The notes: a model not told the origin generated them from the sequence alone. DNA of 64,000 bases from Clostridia bacterium (GCA_017453985.1 JAFTDT010000096.1:1-64000), one strand, 5' to 3'; shown: positions 11,029 through 19,566, counted from the stretch's first letter. Numbers and translations: made by a program.

Positions 11029-14000
11029 ATGAAAATGACAAAAAGATTATTAAGTCTCATGCTTGCCGTTATCATGGCGGCAGGCATGATGTCGGCAGCG
11101 CCGCTGCACGCAGCGGAGCCGGAGGCGGCAGAGGTTGTGGCAGGGACGCATATCCCGCTTGCGGCGGAGCCGGAGGCGCTCGCACCGGGAGGCGAGCCGG
11201 CGGAGCCGATGGACGCCATCGCCTTCACCTCGCAGCCGGATAGCATGGCGCTGCATCCGAATTATTCTAAAGAGGTCAGAGCAGATATCAATTTTGAGCC
11301 GTACTATACTTGGAACGGAAATCGTAAGAGGTACAAGGTGGAGTTTGTCAAGACGGACGGCAGCCAAAGCATATCCGGGTACTATAGCGACGAAGGCTAT
11401 GTTTACAAGAGTTTCGGGTACCATGCGGATTATCTCGGCACGTGGCAGATACGCGCATATTACACCGAGACGGAATATATCGAGAGCGCCACATTCCGCC
11501 TGACGCGTGCGTCGCTTTTTTTCACCACGGCTCCCGACAGTGTCGCGCTGCATCCGAATTATTCTAAAGAGGTCAGAGCAGATATCAATTTTGAGCCGTA
11601 CTATACTTGGAACGGAAATCGCAAGAGGTACAAGGTGGAGTTTGTCAAGACGGACGGCAGCCAAAGCATATCCGGGTACTATAGCGACGAAGGCTATGTT
11701 TACAAGAGTTTCGGGTACCATGCGGATTATCTCGGCACATGGCGGATACGCGCGTATTATACCGAAACGGAGTATATCAGCAGCAACCCGTTCACGCTGT
11801 ATCACCCTACGTATACTTTCAACATCAGCTTTAACGCCGACGGCGGCACGGGCAGCATGAGTCCGGCGTCCATAACTCCCGGAGACTACTATACCCTGCC
11901 GGAGTGCGGCTTTACCCCACCGGCGGGCAAGCGGTTTTATGCGTGGTATATCGAGAGCGGCGTCAAGGTTACCTACGGGCAGAAGCTTTTCTTCCCCGGC
12001 GCCGAGGTCAAGCCGACGGACAACGTGACCGTCAAGGCGCGGTGGCAGAACATACCGCCGGAGCCGGTGCCTTGCACCCTGCGCTTTGCGCCCAACGGCG
12101 GCAGCGGCAGCAGCTTTATCCGCACGGCAAACAAGGGAGAGCGGTATACCCTGCCGCAAAATCCCTTTACCGCGCCGACGCATCAGGTGTTTTACAAATG
12201 GCTCGCCTACTGGACAGACGACGACGGCGTGCAGCACAGCGAATACTATTCCGCCGGCAGCACGATAACGGTGCCCGGCGATATGACGCTCCATGCCTAT
12301 TGGCTGGAGGCTCAGAAATATCTGGTGTACTTCCACCTGTATGGAGAGCAGGTTACGCAGCAGTACGTCTATGCCGGCGAGACCGTGCCGCGTCCCGCCG
12401 ACCCTGTGCGCGAGGGCTATTACTTCGATAACTGGTATATCAGCTCATCGTCTTCCACGCCCTATGACTTCAGCGCGCCGGTAAACAAAATCACGCATAT
12501 ATATGCCAAGTGGCACACGCCCGCAAGCGCTCCCAAGTGGAGGGTGACGCTCTCCGCGGGAGAGGGCGGAAACGGTCTCACCGAGCAGACGGTGGTCAAA
12601 GGAGAGCTGTATACCCTGCCGACCTTCGAGTGGGCGGACTCCTACTCCTATCATTTCCACGGCTACGGCACGCAGTTTTCCGGCTGGGATTTGGGCGAGC
12701 CGGGCGAAGCCATCGAGATAACCGGCGACACGACGGTGACGGCGATATGGGCGCCCTTCCCGGAGGTGGTGATGACGGAGGACAGCGCCCCCCTCACCGG
12801 CGCCAATCTGACCGTGGACGTGGAGGCGATGGCAGCGCAGAGCCGCCTCTTTGCCGCCGCGCTGGAAGCGGGCAAGGTACGCTTTAGATGGATAATCGCC
12901 GGCGTGGAGGACAGAGAACAGACCGGCAGCAGCCTCTTCTTAAAGAGTGCGTACAGTCATTACAGCGTCCGCGTCATTGTCATCTACGGATTTCATGACT
13001 ACGGACTGGACGATACCACGCTTTACAGCGAGACGTTCAATATTCGACCCTCAATCTGCACCGTGAGCTTCGACACCGGCGGCGGCACGGAGATAGATGA
13101 CCAGCTCGTGCTGAACGGCGAGACGGCGGAGCGTCCAGCCGACCCGATACGCGAGGGATATGAGTTCCTCGGCTGGATAGCCGACCTCTGGAGCGAGGCG
13201 GACTTTGACTTTTCCACGCCCATCACCGACAATACCACGATATACGCCCGCTGGAAGGACGTGAATGCGTATACGATAACGCTGGCTCCCATGGAGCATG
13301 GCACGGCGACGCTTTCTGCCGGCAGCGCGGCGCCGGGCGAAATAGTGTACGTCTACCCCGAGCCGGAGCCGGGGTATGAGGTGGACGAGCTGAAGTGGAT
13401 GTTTGGGGCTGCGGCAGAAGGCTCTTTTAATGAGGAATCCGGCTTTAAGATGCCGTACGGCAACGTCGTCGTATACGTCACCTTTAAGCCGCTGCCGGAC
13501 GGCATATATTCCGTAACGCTCCGCACCGACGGCAACGGAACGCTCACCGCCGACCGCAAGACGGCGGAATGGGGAGAAATCGTCAACGTAACCATCACCC
13601 CGAATGAGGGCTATATGCTGGAGCGCATCGAAAGCATCACCGCAAGCGGTCGTACGTTCAACTACACTCATTTTGTGGACAGCGGAAAATGGCTGAGGGT
13701 CGACATGCCGGATGAGCATGTTGAGGTATACGCCTCCTTCCGGCTGAAGGTTTACAGCGTTATTTTCGAGACGAACGGCGGCTCCGACGTGGAGGAGCAG
13801 CGCATCTACCACGGCGAGAGCGCCGCAAGACCCGACGACCCCGTGCGCGAGGGCTGGGACTTCGTCGGCTGGTACACGGACGAGGCGCTGACGACGGAGT
13901 ATGATTTTTCTCAGGTGCTGACTGAGGGCGACATTACGCTGTATGCCAAGTGGAGCCTGCACAGTCATGATGTGGTGCATATTCCCGCTGCGGAGCCGAG

Positions 14001-14988
14001 CTGCACGGAGAACGGCAATACGGAGTATTACGCCTGCACTCTCTGCGGCAGATGGTTCCGCGACGAGGCGTGTACGGAGGAGATAACCGACCGCGGCAGC
14101 GTCGTTATCCCCGCCGCGCATACCCCCGGCGAGGCAGTGCGGGAGAATGAAGTCCCGGCGACCTATGCCTCGGAAGGCAGTTATGATGAAGTGATTTATT
14201 GCGTTATCTGCCATGAGGAGCTGAGTCGTGAGACCAAGACGATTGAAAAGCTCACGCTCGGCAAGCTGACGCTGGCGCTGCCCGCCGCCGAGGAGGGCGA
14301 AGCGCCGATAGAGTTCGAGGTACACAAGATACTGCGCTGGAAGGGCATGGATCACGAAGCTACCGGTGAGCCGACCGAGGACGGCTACGACTCGACGGAT
14401 ACCGGCAGTGCGCTTGTGGCGCTCTCGGACGGCGAGCTGATACCGTACAGCGAGGATACGGCAAACGCGGTTCTGGCACTGCTGAAGGATATGGAGTTTT
14501 ATATCTATACAGATAAGGGAGAGCAGCTGCTTCAGAGCGAGATTGGCGGGCGCGAAATAAAGCTGCTTCGAAGCGATGCCGGCGGCGTCAATCCGGTCTT
14601 GCAGATAAGCGTAGAGGAGCTTGACGGCAAGGTGCATATTGATGTGCAGGCGCTGGGACCCGGCTTTATAAAGCTCAGCATCGACGGCAAGGAATACGCC
14701 TTCGTCACTCCGGGCGACGTAAATCTTGACGGCAAAATGAACGCAATTGATTGGATAAGCATTATGCGTTGGACGCTGCAGGCTTCGACTGAAGAAGATG
14801 CAAAGCCTTCCGATTCTGCTTTCAAAATTAAGTTGAACGATAAAACGTACAATCTCTGGGTGCTGCTGGCAGACATGACGAGTCCGGAAACCAAGGATAC
14901 TGCGGTCAAAGAAGAGTGGAGCAAGTTTGTGAACGCAGTAGACTGGATAACAATAATGAAACTCACGCTTCAGGCGTGGACAGTGTAA
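11029..14988 (+). CDS. Secreted multi-repeat surface protein with InlB-type B repeats and a dockerin-like C-terminus
   Basis: The 1,319-residue protein starts with a signal peptide (about 1-28). Two nearly identical modules follow (about residues 74-151 and 173-250). Then come at least five Listeria-Bacteroides/InlB B-repeat modules, recognisable by YTFNISFNADGGTG, CTVSFDTGGGTEID and endings such as TLYAKW, plus two related bacterial-repeat modules. Near residue 980-1060 is a Cys-containing segment (YYACTLCGRWF). The C-terminus resembles a type I dockerin: GDVNLDGKMNAIDWISIM, then VNAVDWITIM. It is likely an adhesin or scaffold-bound protein. In-frame ATGs at 10990 and 11008 also have ribosome sites; 11029 gives the best signal peptide. 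Confidence 0.85.
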   Translation: MKMTKRLLSLMLAVIMAAGMMSAAPLHAAEPEAAEVVAGTHIPLAAEPEALAPGGEPAEPMDAIAFTSQPDSMALHPNYSKEVRADINFEPYYTWNGNRKRYKVEFVKTDGSQSISGYYSDEGYVYKSFGYHADYLGTWQIRAYYTETEYIESATFRLTRASLFFTTAPDSVALHPNYSKEVRADINFEPYYTWNGNRKRYKVEFVKTDGSQSISGYYSDEGYVYKSFGYHADYLGTWRIRAYYTETEYISSNPFTLYHPTYTFNISFNADGGTGSMSPASITPGDYYTLPECGFTPPAGKRFYAWYIESGVKVTYGQKLFFPGAEVKPTDNVTVKARWQNIPPEPVPCTLRFAPNGGSGSSFIRTANKGERYTLPQNPFTAPTHQVFYKWLAYWTDDDGVQHSEYYSAGSTITVPGDMTLHAYWLEAQKYLVYFHLYGEQVTQQYVYAGETVPRPADPVREGYYFDNWYISSSSSTPYDFSAPVNKITHIYAKWHTPASAPKWRVTLSAGEGGNGLTEQTVVKGELYTLPTFEWADSYSYHFHGYGTQFSGWDLGEPGEAIEITGDTTVTAIWAPFPEVVMTEDSAPLTGANLTVDVEAMAAQSRLFAAALEAGKVRFRWIIAGVEDREQTGSSLFLKSAYSHYSVRVIVIYGFHDYGLDDTTLYSETFNIRPSICTVSFDTGGGTEIDDQLVLNGETAERPADPIREGYEFLGWIADLWSEADFDFSTPITDNTTIYARWKDVNAYTITLAPMEHGTATLSAGSAAPGEIVYVYPEPEPGYEVDELKWMFGAAAEGSFNEESGFKMPYGNVVVYVTFKPLPDGIYSVTLRTDGNGTLTADRKTAEWGEIVNVTITPNEGYMLERIESITASGRTFNYTHFVDSGKWLRVDMPDEHVEVYASFRLKVYSVIFETNGGSDVEEQRIYHGESAARPDDPVREGWDFVGWYTDEALTTEYDFSQVLTEGDITLYAKWSLHSHDVVHIPAAEPSCTENGNTEYYACTLCGRWFRDEACTEEITDRGSVVIPAAHTPGEAVRENEVPATYASEGSYDEVIYCVICHEELSRETKTIEKLTLGKLTLALPAAEEGEAPIEFEVHKILRWKGMDHEATGEPTEDGYDSTDTGSALVALSDGELIPYSEDTANAVLALLKDMEFYIYTDKGEQLLQSEIGGREIKLLRSDAGGVNPVLQISVEELDGKVHIDVQALGPGFIKLSIDGKEYAFVTPGDVNLDGKMNAIDWISIMRWTLQASTEEDAKPSDSAFKIKLNDKTYNLWVLLADMTSPETKDTAVKEEWSKFVNAVDWITIMKLTLQAWTV
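11248..11481 (+). repeat. Direct repeat, copy 1 (234 bp)
   Basis: First copy of a direct repeat inside the surface-protein gene; copy 2 begins exactly 297 bases (99 codons) later. By hand alignment the copies differ at 7 of 234 positions, most of them silent. Confidence 0.92.
11545..11778 (+). repeat. Direct repeat, copy 2 (234 bp)
   Basis: Second copy of the repeat starting at 11248. Differences cluster in the last 40 bases, so the first 190 bases are almost perfectly conserved. This points to recent duplication or ongoing gene conversion. Confidence 0.92.
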
Positions 14989-15018
14989 AAACGCGACGCG
15001 CAAAAGCGATCGCAATAC

Positions 15019-15050
15019 AAAAAAAGCAAGCCTGCGGGCTTGCTTTTTTT
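15019..15050 (+). terminator. Intrinsic terminator after the repeat-protein gene
   Basis: GCAAGCC (15026-15032) pairs with GGCTTGC (15037-15043) around TGCG, with an A-run before it and seven T after it. About 100 bases follow before cotJA; I could not identify a sigma-E or sigma-K promoter there with confidence. Confidence 0.88.
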
Positions 15051-15155
15051 GCGTGCCGCGCCTGCCGCCGCGCCCAGTCACACCTTCGCGCCGCTCACGT
15101 ATACTGAGAATGCGGGACTATATCCCGAAAAATCATTAGTAAAGGACAATCGACT

Positions 15156-15347
15156 ATGGATATGCAGAACAATTGCGGCAGGTGGCCGCCGATGCCTCCT
15201 GTCGATCCCGGGCAGCAGGTGCTGGCGATGTCGTATGTTCCCGATCAGAGATGGGAAAACGTGTACCAGCTCGAATACGGCTTTGTCCGCGGGACGATCT
15301 TTGCGGATCTCGACAAACCGTGGATCGGAGGGCGCGTCAATGGATAG
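15156..15347 (+). CDS. cotJA: Spore coat associated protein CotJA
   Basis: This 63-residue protein contains LAMSYVPDQRWENVY and RGTIFADLDKPW, the two conserved blocks of CotJA. CotJA is a small component of the inner spore coat that depends on the CotJ complex. It is the first gene of a three-gene cluster, and its stop overlaps the start of cotJB by 8 bases, so translation is probably coupled. In Bacillus the cluster is transcribed by sigma-E in the mother cell; that is family knowledge, not read from this sequence. AAAGGA at 15141-15146 is the likely ribosome site. Confidence 0.9.
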   Translation: MDMQNNCGRWPPMPPVDPGQQVLAMSYVPDQRWENVYQLEYGFVRGTIFADLDKPWIGGRVNG

Positions 15348-15594
15348 ACGGGAAATGATGCTGAAAAAGCTGCAAATGGCGGATTTTGCGGCACATGAGG
15401 CGGCGCTTTATCTCGATCTGCATCCGCAAAACCCCAAGGCGCTCGAATATTTTACACAGCATAAGAACATGGCGGCGACGCTGAGAAAGTCGTATGAGCA
15501 GGAATACGGACCGCTCACGCCGGCGTCCGGCGCCGACAGAATTGGCATGTGGGACTGGATAAGCGGCCCGTGGCCGTGGGAAGGGGAGGCATGA
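15340..15594 (+). CDS. cotJB: Spore coat protein CotJB
   Basis: The 84-residue product matches CotJB: MLKKLQMADFAAHEAALYLD near the start, HPQNPKALEYF in the middle and the Trp/Pro-rich end PWPWEGE. CotJB is a spore coat component made together with CotJA and CotJC. The frame is open much further upstream, but the ATG at 15340 is preceded by GGAGG inside cotJA and overlaps that gene in the usual way. cotJC begins 3 bases after the stop. Confidence 0.9.
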   Translation: MDRREMMLKKLQMADFAAHEAALYLDLHPQNPKALEYFTQHKNMAATLRKSYEQEYGPLTPASGADRIGMWDWISGPWPWEGEA

Positions 15595-15597
15595 TCT

Positions 15598-16209
15598 ATG
15601 TGGATATATGAGAAAAAGCTTCAGTTTCCGGTGAAGATAAAGACGCCCAACCCCAAGCTGGCGAAAATGATAATCACCCAGCTCGGCGGACCTGACGGCG
15701 AGCTGGCGGCGTCGAACAGATATCTCAGCCAGCGTTACAGCATGCCATATGACAAGGTAAAGGGCATATTGACCGATATCGGCACCGAGGAGATGGCGCA
15801 TGCAGAGATGATATCGGCGATAGTTTTCCAGCTCGTGAGGAATATGAGCATCGAGCAGATAAAGCAGAGCGGCTTTGACGCCTATTTCGTAGACCACACC
15901 GCAGGCATATATCCGGTCAGCGCGGCAGGCGTGCCCTTTACGGCGATGTATTTCCAGTCCAAGGGCGACGCCATAACCGATCTCACGGAGGATATGGGCG
16001 CCGAGCAGAAGGCGCGCACTACCTATGACAACATCATTCGTCTCTGCGACGACCCGGACGTGCTGGAGCCGATAAAGTTCCTGCGCGAGCGCGAGATAGT
16101 GCATTTCCAAAGATTTGGCGAAGCTCTGGGTGTCGTTCAGGACAATCTGGATTCGCGCAATTTTTATGCCTTCAATCCGGAGTTCGTCCGCGGCGGCAGC
16201 GGACGCTGA
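15598..16209 (+). CDS. cotJC: Spore coat protein CotJC (manganese catalase family)
   Basis: The 203-residue protein has the ferritin-like four-helix layout of manganese catalases. Likely metal ligands lie in GPDGELAASNRY (Glu), DIGTEEMAHAEM (Glu, His), DMGAEQKAR (Glu) and REREIVHFQRFGE (Glu, His). CotJC is a spore coat protein and may remove peroxide at the spore surface. The full ligand set appears intact, so activity is plausible. A strong bidirectional terminator follows, separating it from the converging carboxypeptidase-like gene. Confidence 0.93.
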   Translation: MWIYEKKLQFPVKIKTPNPKLAKMIITQLGGPDGELAASNRYLSQRYSMPYDKVKGILTDIGTEEMAHAEMISAIVFQLVRNMSIEQIKQSGFDAYFVDHTAGIYPVSAAGVPFTAMYFQSKGDAITDLTEDMGAEQKARTTYDNIIRLCDDPDVLEPIKFLREREIVHFQRFGEALGVVQDNLDSRNFYAFNPEFVRGGSGR

Positions 16210-16228
16210 AAAGCAGCAGACAAAAAGC

Positions 16229-16263
16229 ATCGGAGCGGAAAACAGTCCGCTCCGATATTTTTT
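16229..16263. terminator. Bidirectional terminator between cotJC and the S10 peptidase gene
   Basis: An 11-bp perfect stem (16229-16239 with 16246-16256) is followed by ATTTTTT on the plus strand and preceded by AAAAA, which serves the minus strand. It sits between two converging genes. Confidence 0.9.
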
Positions 16264-16270
16264 GCGATTT

Positions 16271-17677
16271 TTACAGATTTTGCTTCAGCGTGTCCGTGAT
16301 AAAGGCGCGCACATCCTTTGCCAGCAGTGCGCGGGAGGCGTCGTCGGCATATACCGCGTGCCCGGACTCGTATTCCTTCAAAACCACGCAGCTTATCGGG
16401 ATATCCGTATGCGTCACGGAATAGCGCGTGTTCTCGATCGTAGCCACGGTATCATAGACGCCGGTGCCGAAGAAAAAGCGCATGTTGGGGTTCGCCTTGA
16501 AGGCGCCGGCGGCAGCTCCAGCCATGGAAATGCCGTAGTCGCCCATGCCGACGATGCCGGGGGAGGCGCTGTAAAACCAGCTCCAGTCAGGGTCGTCCTC
16601 GTATGAGCCGGCGCGGTAGCGGCGCGGCATATCCAGTCCGATCTCGGCAAAATATGCCTCGCGGCAGCCTGCCATCGGCGGGTCGTAGGCGGCGGCAAAT
16701 GGGTCGGCGTCCTCGGAGAGCGGCAGGGTAAAGCGGGAATCGTAGCTGCCGAGCTTCAGCCCCTTGCCGGCAAGACGCATATTGCGGAAATCTGCGCGTG
16801 ATACCAGCAGCCCGTGCTCTAAATAATATTGAGCGGAAAGACCTGTAAAGTATTCAAGCTTTGCAGCAATTTTCGCCCTTTCTTCCTGTGGAAGCTGAGT
16901 GCCGCGGTACATGGCGGAGACGTATTCACCGTACATGAAGTCATAACACTCGGCTAAAAAGTCGGACAGGCTGCCCTTGTCAGGAGCATCGTTATAGTAC
17001 CAGTGGGTCGCAGCGGCGGGCGGCAGATCCTTGAAGGTGCGCAGCGCCTCGCTGTCGCTGCTGTAACCAGGCCCTATGTGAACAATTCCGCATACGGGCT
17101 GAAGATCCTTGAGATACCACGCCAGCAGGGAGGCTCTGGTGGAGCCGAAGCTCTCGCCGGAAAAAAACTTCGGTGATGCGGCGCGTCCGTGCTTTTGCAG
17201 CCAAGCGCGGATAAAAAGCGAAACGGAATGCGCGTCCTGATGGTCGCCGGTGAACTCGCCGGCGTATTTTTCATCGAGCAGACGGGAAAAGCCGGTGTTT
17301 ACGGGGTCGATCAGCACGAGGTCGCATATGTCGAGCAGACAGTCCGGATTATCCCGCAGCTCATAAGGCGGCGCGGAGGGAGGCATACCGTCCGGCTGCA
17401 ACCGGAGTATGCGCGGTCCGTAGAAGCCGAGATGCAGCCACGTGCTGCTGGCGGTAGGTCCGCCGTTGAAGGCAAAGAGCACCGGACGGCTGATACTGTC
17501 CGGCACGTCTCTGCGTATATATGACCAGCAGAAAAAGGCAAAGGCGGCGCCGCCGTCCTTGCCGTCGATGATCATGTCCTCGGCAGCAAGCTCGTATTCG
17601 ACGTGCTGACCGTATATCTCCATGCTGCGCCGCATGATATGTGAGCGGGGAATAATATTTTCAAAAAAGCGTGACAT
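16271..17677 (-). CDS. Serine carboxypeptidase-like protein (peptidase S10)
   Basis: The 468-residue protein has S10-family landmarks: FAFNGGPTASS (oxyanion region), FFSGESFGSTRA with the probable nucleophile Ser176, GTGVYD (probable Asp) and ESGHAVY (probable His) near the C-terminus. Family members remove C-terminal residues from peptides. There is no signal peptide, so it appears cytoplasmic, which is odd because classical S10 enzymes are secreted or vacuolar. The ATG at 17677 is chosen because AGGAGG lies 7 bases upstream; the in-frame ATG at 17683 touches that site and is too close. A consensus promoter precedes it. Confidence 0.85.
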   Translation of the reverse strand: MSRFFENIIPRSHIMRRSMEIYGQHVEYELAAEDMIIDGKDGGAAFAFFCWSYIRRDVPDSISRPVLFAFNGGPTASSTWLHLGFYGPRILRLQPDGMPPSAPPYELRDNPDCLLDICDLVLIDPVNTGFSRLLDEKYAGEFTGDHQDAHSVSLFIRAWLQKHGRAASPKFFSGESFGSTRASLLAWYLKDLQPVCGIVHIGPGYSSDSEALRTFKDLPPAAATHWYYNDAPDKGSLSDFLAECYDFMYGEYVSAMYRGTQLPQEERAKIAAKLEYFTGLSAQYYLEHGLLVSRADFRNMRLAGKGLKLGSYDSRFTLPLSEDADPFAAAYDPPMAGCREAYFAEIGLDMPRRYRAGSYEDDPDWSWFYSASPGIVGMGDYGISMAGAAAGAFKANPNMRFFFGTGVYDTVATIENTRYSVTHTDIPISCVVLKEYESGHAVYADDASRALLAKDVRAFITDTLKQNL

Positions 17678-17705
17678 CAGCATACCTCCTTACTTTATGT
17701 GGAAA

Positions 17706-17734
17706 ATTATATTAAATTTCCGCAAAAATGTCAA
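17706..17734 (-). promoter_or_regulatory. Perfect consensus sigma-A promoter for the S10 peptidase gene
   Basis: On the minus strand, TTGACA (complement of 17729-17734), a 17-base spacer and TATAAT (complement of 17706-17711). Both hexamers and the spacing match the sigma-A optimum. The -35 box directly abuts the terminator hairpin of the upstream gene. Confidence 0.9.
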
Positions 17735-17760
17735 TTCCCGCTCATGTAAATGAGCGGGAA
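17726..17760 (-). terminator. Terminator after the zinc-ribbon gene
   Basis: An 11-bp perfect stem (17735-17745 with 17750-17760) with a 4-base loop, followed on the minus strand by TTGACATTTTTG. The T-run is interrupted because it doubles as the next promoter's -35 region. Confidence 0.65.
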
Positions 17761-17776
17761 ATCTGCAAATATACAG

Positions 17777-17992
17777 CTATTCGGCGTTGAGATCAAAATC
17801 CGCTTTGCTGAAGTCGGTTTTGAGCGCCGCGGGGGCGGCGGGGCGGCGGCGCAGCGGATCATATTTGAACCGACGGCAATGATGCTCCGGCGATACGGGA
17901 CCGCATTTTGAACACAGTATCGCATCCTGAGAAAAATCCTGCCCGAAGAAGCAGAAGGCGCATATCTTGCGTATGTTTTTATCATAAAGCAT
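17777..17992 (-). CDS. Small cysteine-rich (zinc-ribbon-like) protein
   Basis: This 71-residue protein has four to five cysteines in the pattern CAFC near residues 11-14, CSKCG near 28-32 and a later HHC, followed by RRFKYDPLRRRP. Proteins of this shape, with a C-terminal KYDPL motif, occur in many Clostridia but have no known function. The cysteines suggest a zinc or metal knot. A GAGGTGAG ribosome site lies just upstream. It ends at a terminator and is preceded by ylbJ 22 bases away on the same strand, so the two may be co-transcribed. Confidence 0.75.
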   Translation of the reverse strand: MLYDKNIRKICAFCFFGQDFSQDAILCSKCGPVSPEHHCRRFKYDPLRRRPAAPAALKTDFSKADFDLNAE

Positions 17993-18014
17993 AGACTCAC
18001 CTCGATCATCACAA

Positions 18015-19187
18015 TTATAACCTGTCTTTTTTTATTTTACAATATAAAATGCGCGAAAGAAGTAAAAAAATCGCCCAGACAGCCGCCGCGGCAGAAACGG
18101 AAACGAGCAGCAGGCGCGGCGCGTCCAGCTCCGCGATGGCGCTTATGCGGGCGCTCAGCATTTTAGACGCCTGCACGTCAAAGGGAAAGAAATAAAAGCC
18201 GGCATAGGCAAAGCCCATGGATAAAAAGCCGTGCAGCAGCTTGCCGATGATATATGGCGCCGCGTTCAGTCCGCTGTCGCCGATGAAGTTCAGCACCTGA
18301 CAGTGTACGGAAAGCCCCGCCCAGCCGAGCATGAAGGCGGCGGCAGAGAGCTTGGCTCCGGCACTGGCGCGGGCGTCGGCAAGACCGCTGATGCCGGAGG
18401 TGACCTCGAAAAGTCCGCTTATCAGCCGCTCTGCATACGCCGTGTCCAGTCCTAATGGGGAGATGAGCGTGCCGAGCAGCGACGCGGCGGCGGGTATCAC
18501 GCCGGTAAGAAACAGCAGACGGATGGTGACGGCGAAGAAAATTACAAAGGCGCAGATATTGAGAACGGCGGCAAAGGAGGAGACGATCGCCTTGCTGAAG
18601 GCTTGCTTCAGTGAAACGGCGTGCACGGCGTATTTGCAGGCTGCCGCCGTGCCGCGCGAGGAGCTGCCGCGAAAGCGAAAGACGACGCCGACGGCGACTG
18701 ACGCCGCGATATGCGAAAGATAGAGCAGCACGCCGGCGGCAGTACCGCCGAAAATGGCGGTGCCGACCGCGCCGAGAATAAAGGCGGGACCGGAGTTGTT
18801 GCAGAACGCCAGCAGCCGCTCCGTCTGCTCCTTAGTGCAGAGGTGCTGCTCATAGAGGCTTATCGCGGTGCGCGCGCCGACGGGATAGCCGCCGACCAGC
18901 CCCAGTACAAAGGCGGGAGCGCAGACGCCGGGCACATTGAACAGCAGACGCATCGGCTTTTCAAACACGCGCCCGGCATATCCGGCAAGCCCGGTCTGCA
19001 CCGCCAGCGAGGATATCACAAAGAACGGAAAGAGCGAAGGCAGCAGCACCGAGGCGCAGAGCCGCAGTCCCTCCGTCGCCGCAGCGGAGGTTTCTTTGCC
19101 GAAGGCTATGAGTCCGAGAGCAAAAAGCATTATCGCGCTGTATGTCAAAAGGCGCATGATGCGCCGCCTGAGTCTTTTTACTGTCAT
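18015..19187 (-). CDS. ylbJ: Sporulation integral membrane protein YlbJ
   Basis: The 390-residue protein has about eight hydrophobic segments and the YlbJ hallmarks LRLCASVLLPSLFPFFV, VLGLVGGYPVGART and LLAFCNNSGPAFILGAVG. YlbJ is a nucleoside-transporter-like membrane protein required for spore cortex formation in Bacillus, where sigma-E drives it in the mother cell. The start at 19187 is chosen because AAAGGAG (complement of 19193-19199) is 5 bases upstream; the frame extends 10 codons further. It diverges from yqfC, another sporulation gene, which supports a shared sporulation control region, although I could not read a clear sigma-E site. Confidence 0.92.
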   Translation of the reverse strand: MTVKRLRRRIMRLLTYSAIMLFALGLIAFGKETSAAATEGLRLCASVLLPSLFPFFVISSLAVQTGLAGYAGRVFEKPMRLLFNVPGVCAPAFVLGLVGGYPVGARTAISLYEQHLCTKEQTERLLAFCNNSGPAFILGAVGTAIFGGTAAGVLLYLSHIAASVAVGVVFRFRGSSSRGTAAACKYAVHAVSLKQAFSKAIVSSFAAVLNICAFVIFFAVTIRLLFLTGVIPAAASLLGTLISPLGLDTAYAERLISGLFEVTSGISGLADARASAGAKLSAAAFMLGWAGLSVHCQVLNFIGDSGLNAAPYIIGKLLHGFLSMGFAYAGFYFFPFDVQASKMLSARISAIAELDAPRLLLVSVSAAAAVWAIFLLLSRILYCKIKKDRL

Positions 19188-19269
19188 GGAGGCTCCTTTC
19201 GCGGGAATATATATCATTATGCGGGCGAGATATAAAAATATATATTCAATAAAATACGGAGTGATGATA

Positions 19270-19557
19270 ATGAGAGAAAAGCGAAAAATAAGCTTTTCCG
19301 AGGCGGTAAAGATGACGGCGGAGCTGATGGACCTGCCGGAAGACGTCCTGCTCGGTCTGCCGCGGCTGGATATCGGGGGCGGCGAGGTGCTGATGGAGCG
19401 CCATCGCGGGATAATCGACTATTCGGAAGAATGCATCAAGGTTGCGGCAAAACGCCAGACGGTGAAAATATCGGGCAGCGGGCTGGAGCTGGTGGCGATG
19501 AACAAAACACAGCTTCGGATACGCGGAGAGATAGCCGCCGTGGAATTTATCAGATAG
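19270..19557 (+). CDS. yqfC: Sporulation protein YqfC
   Basis: This 95-residue protein matches the YqfC/YabP fold: LPEDVLLGLPRLDIGGGEVL, then RGIIDYSEECIKVA and the C-terminal TQLRIRGEIAAVEFI. YqfC is a sigma-E-dependent mother-cell protein needed for efficient sporulation. The ATG at 19270 has GGAG 8 bases upstream; GTG 19261 and ATG 19264 are in frame but overlap that site. yqfD follows 9 bases later, the conserved order. Confidence 0.9.
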   Translation: MREKRKISFSEAVKMTAELMDLPEDVLLGLPRLDIGGGEVLMERHRGIIDYSEECIKVAAKRQTVKISGSGLELVAMNKTQLRIRGEIAAVEFIR

Positions 19558-19566
19558 GAGAAATAT

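Noticed and set aside
13051-15081. A 676-codon open frame on the minus strand opposite the repeat-protein gene
   Set aside because: It is the mirror of a GC-biased coding sequence, has no ribosome site or recognisable domain, and the plus-strand frame has a signal peptide and clear repeat domains.
19188-19269. A sigma-E promoter between ylbJ and yqfC
   Set aside because: AT-rich elements resemble parts of the consensus, but spacing (17 bases instead of about 14) and the -10 box do not fit well enough on either strand.
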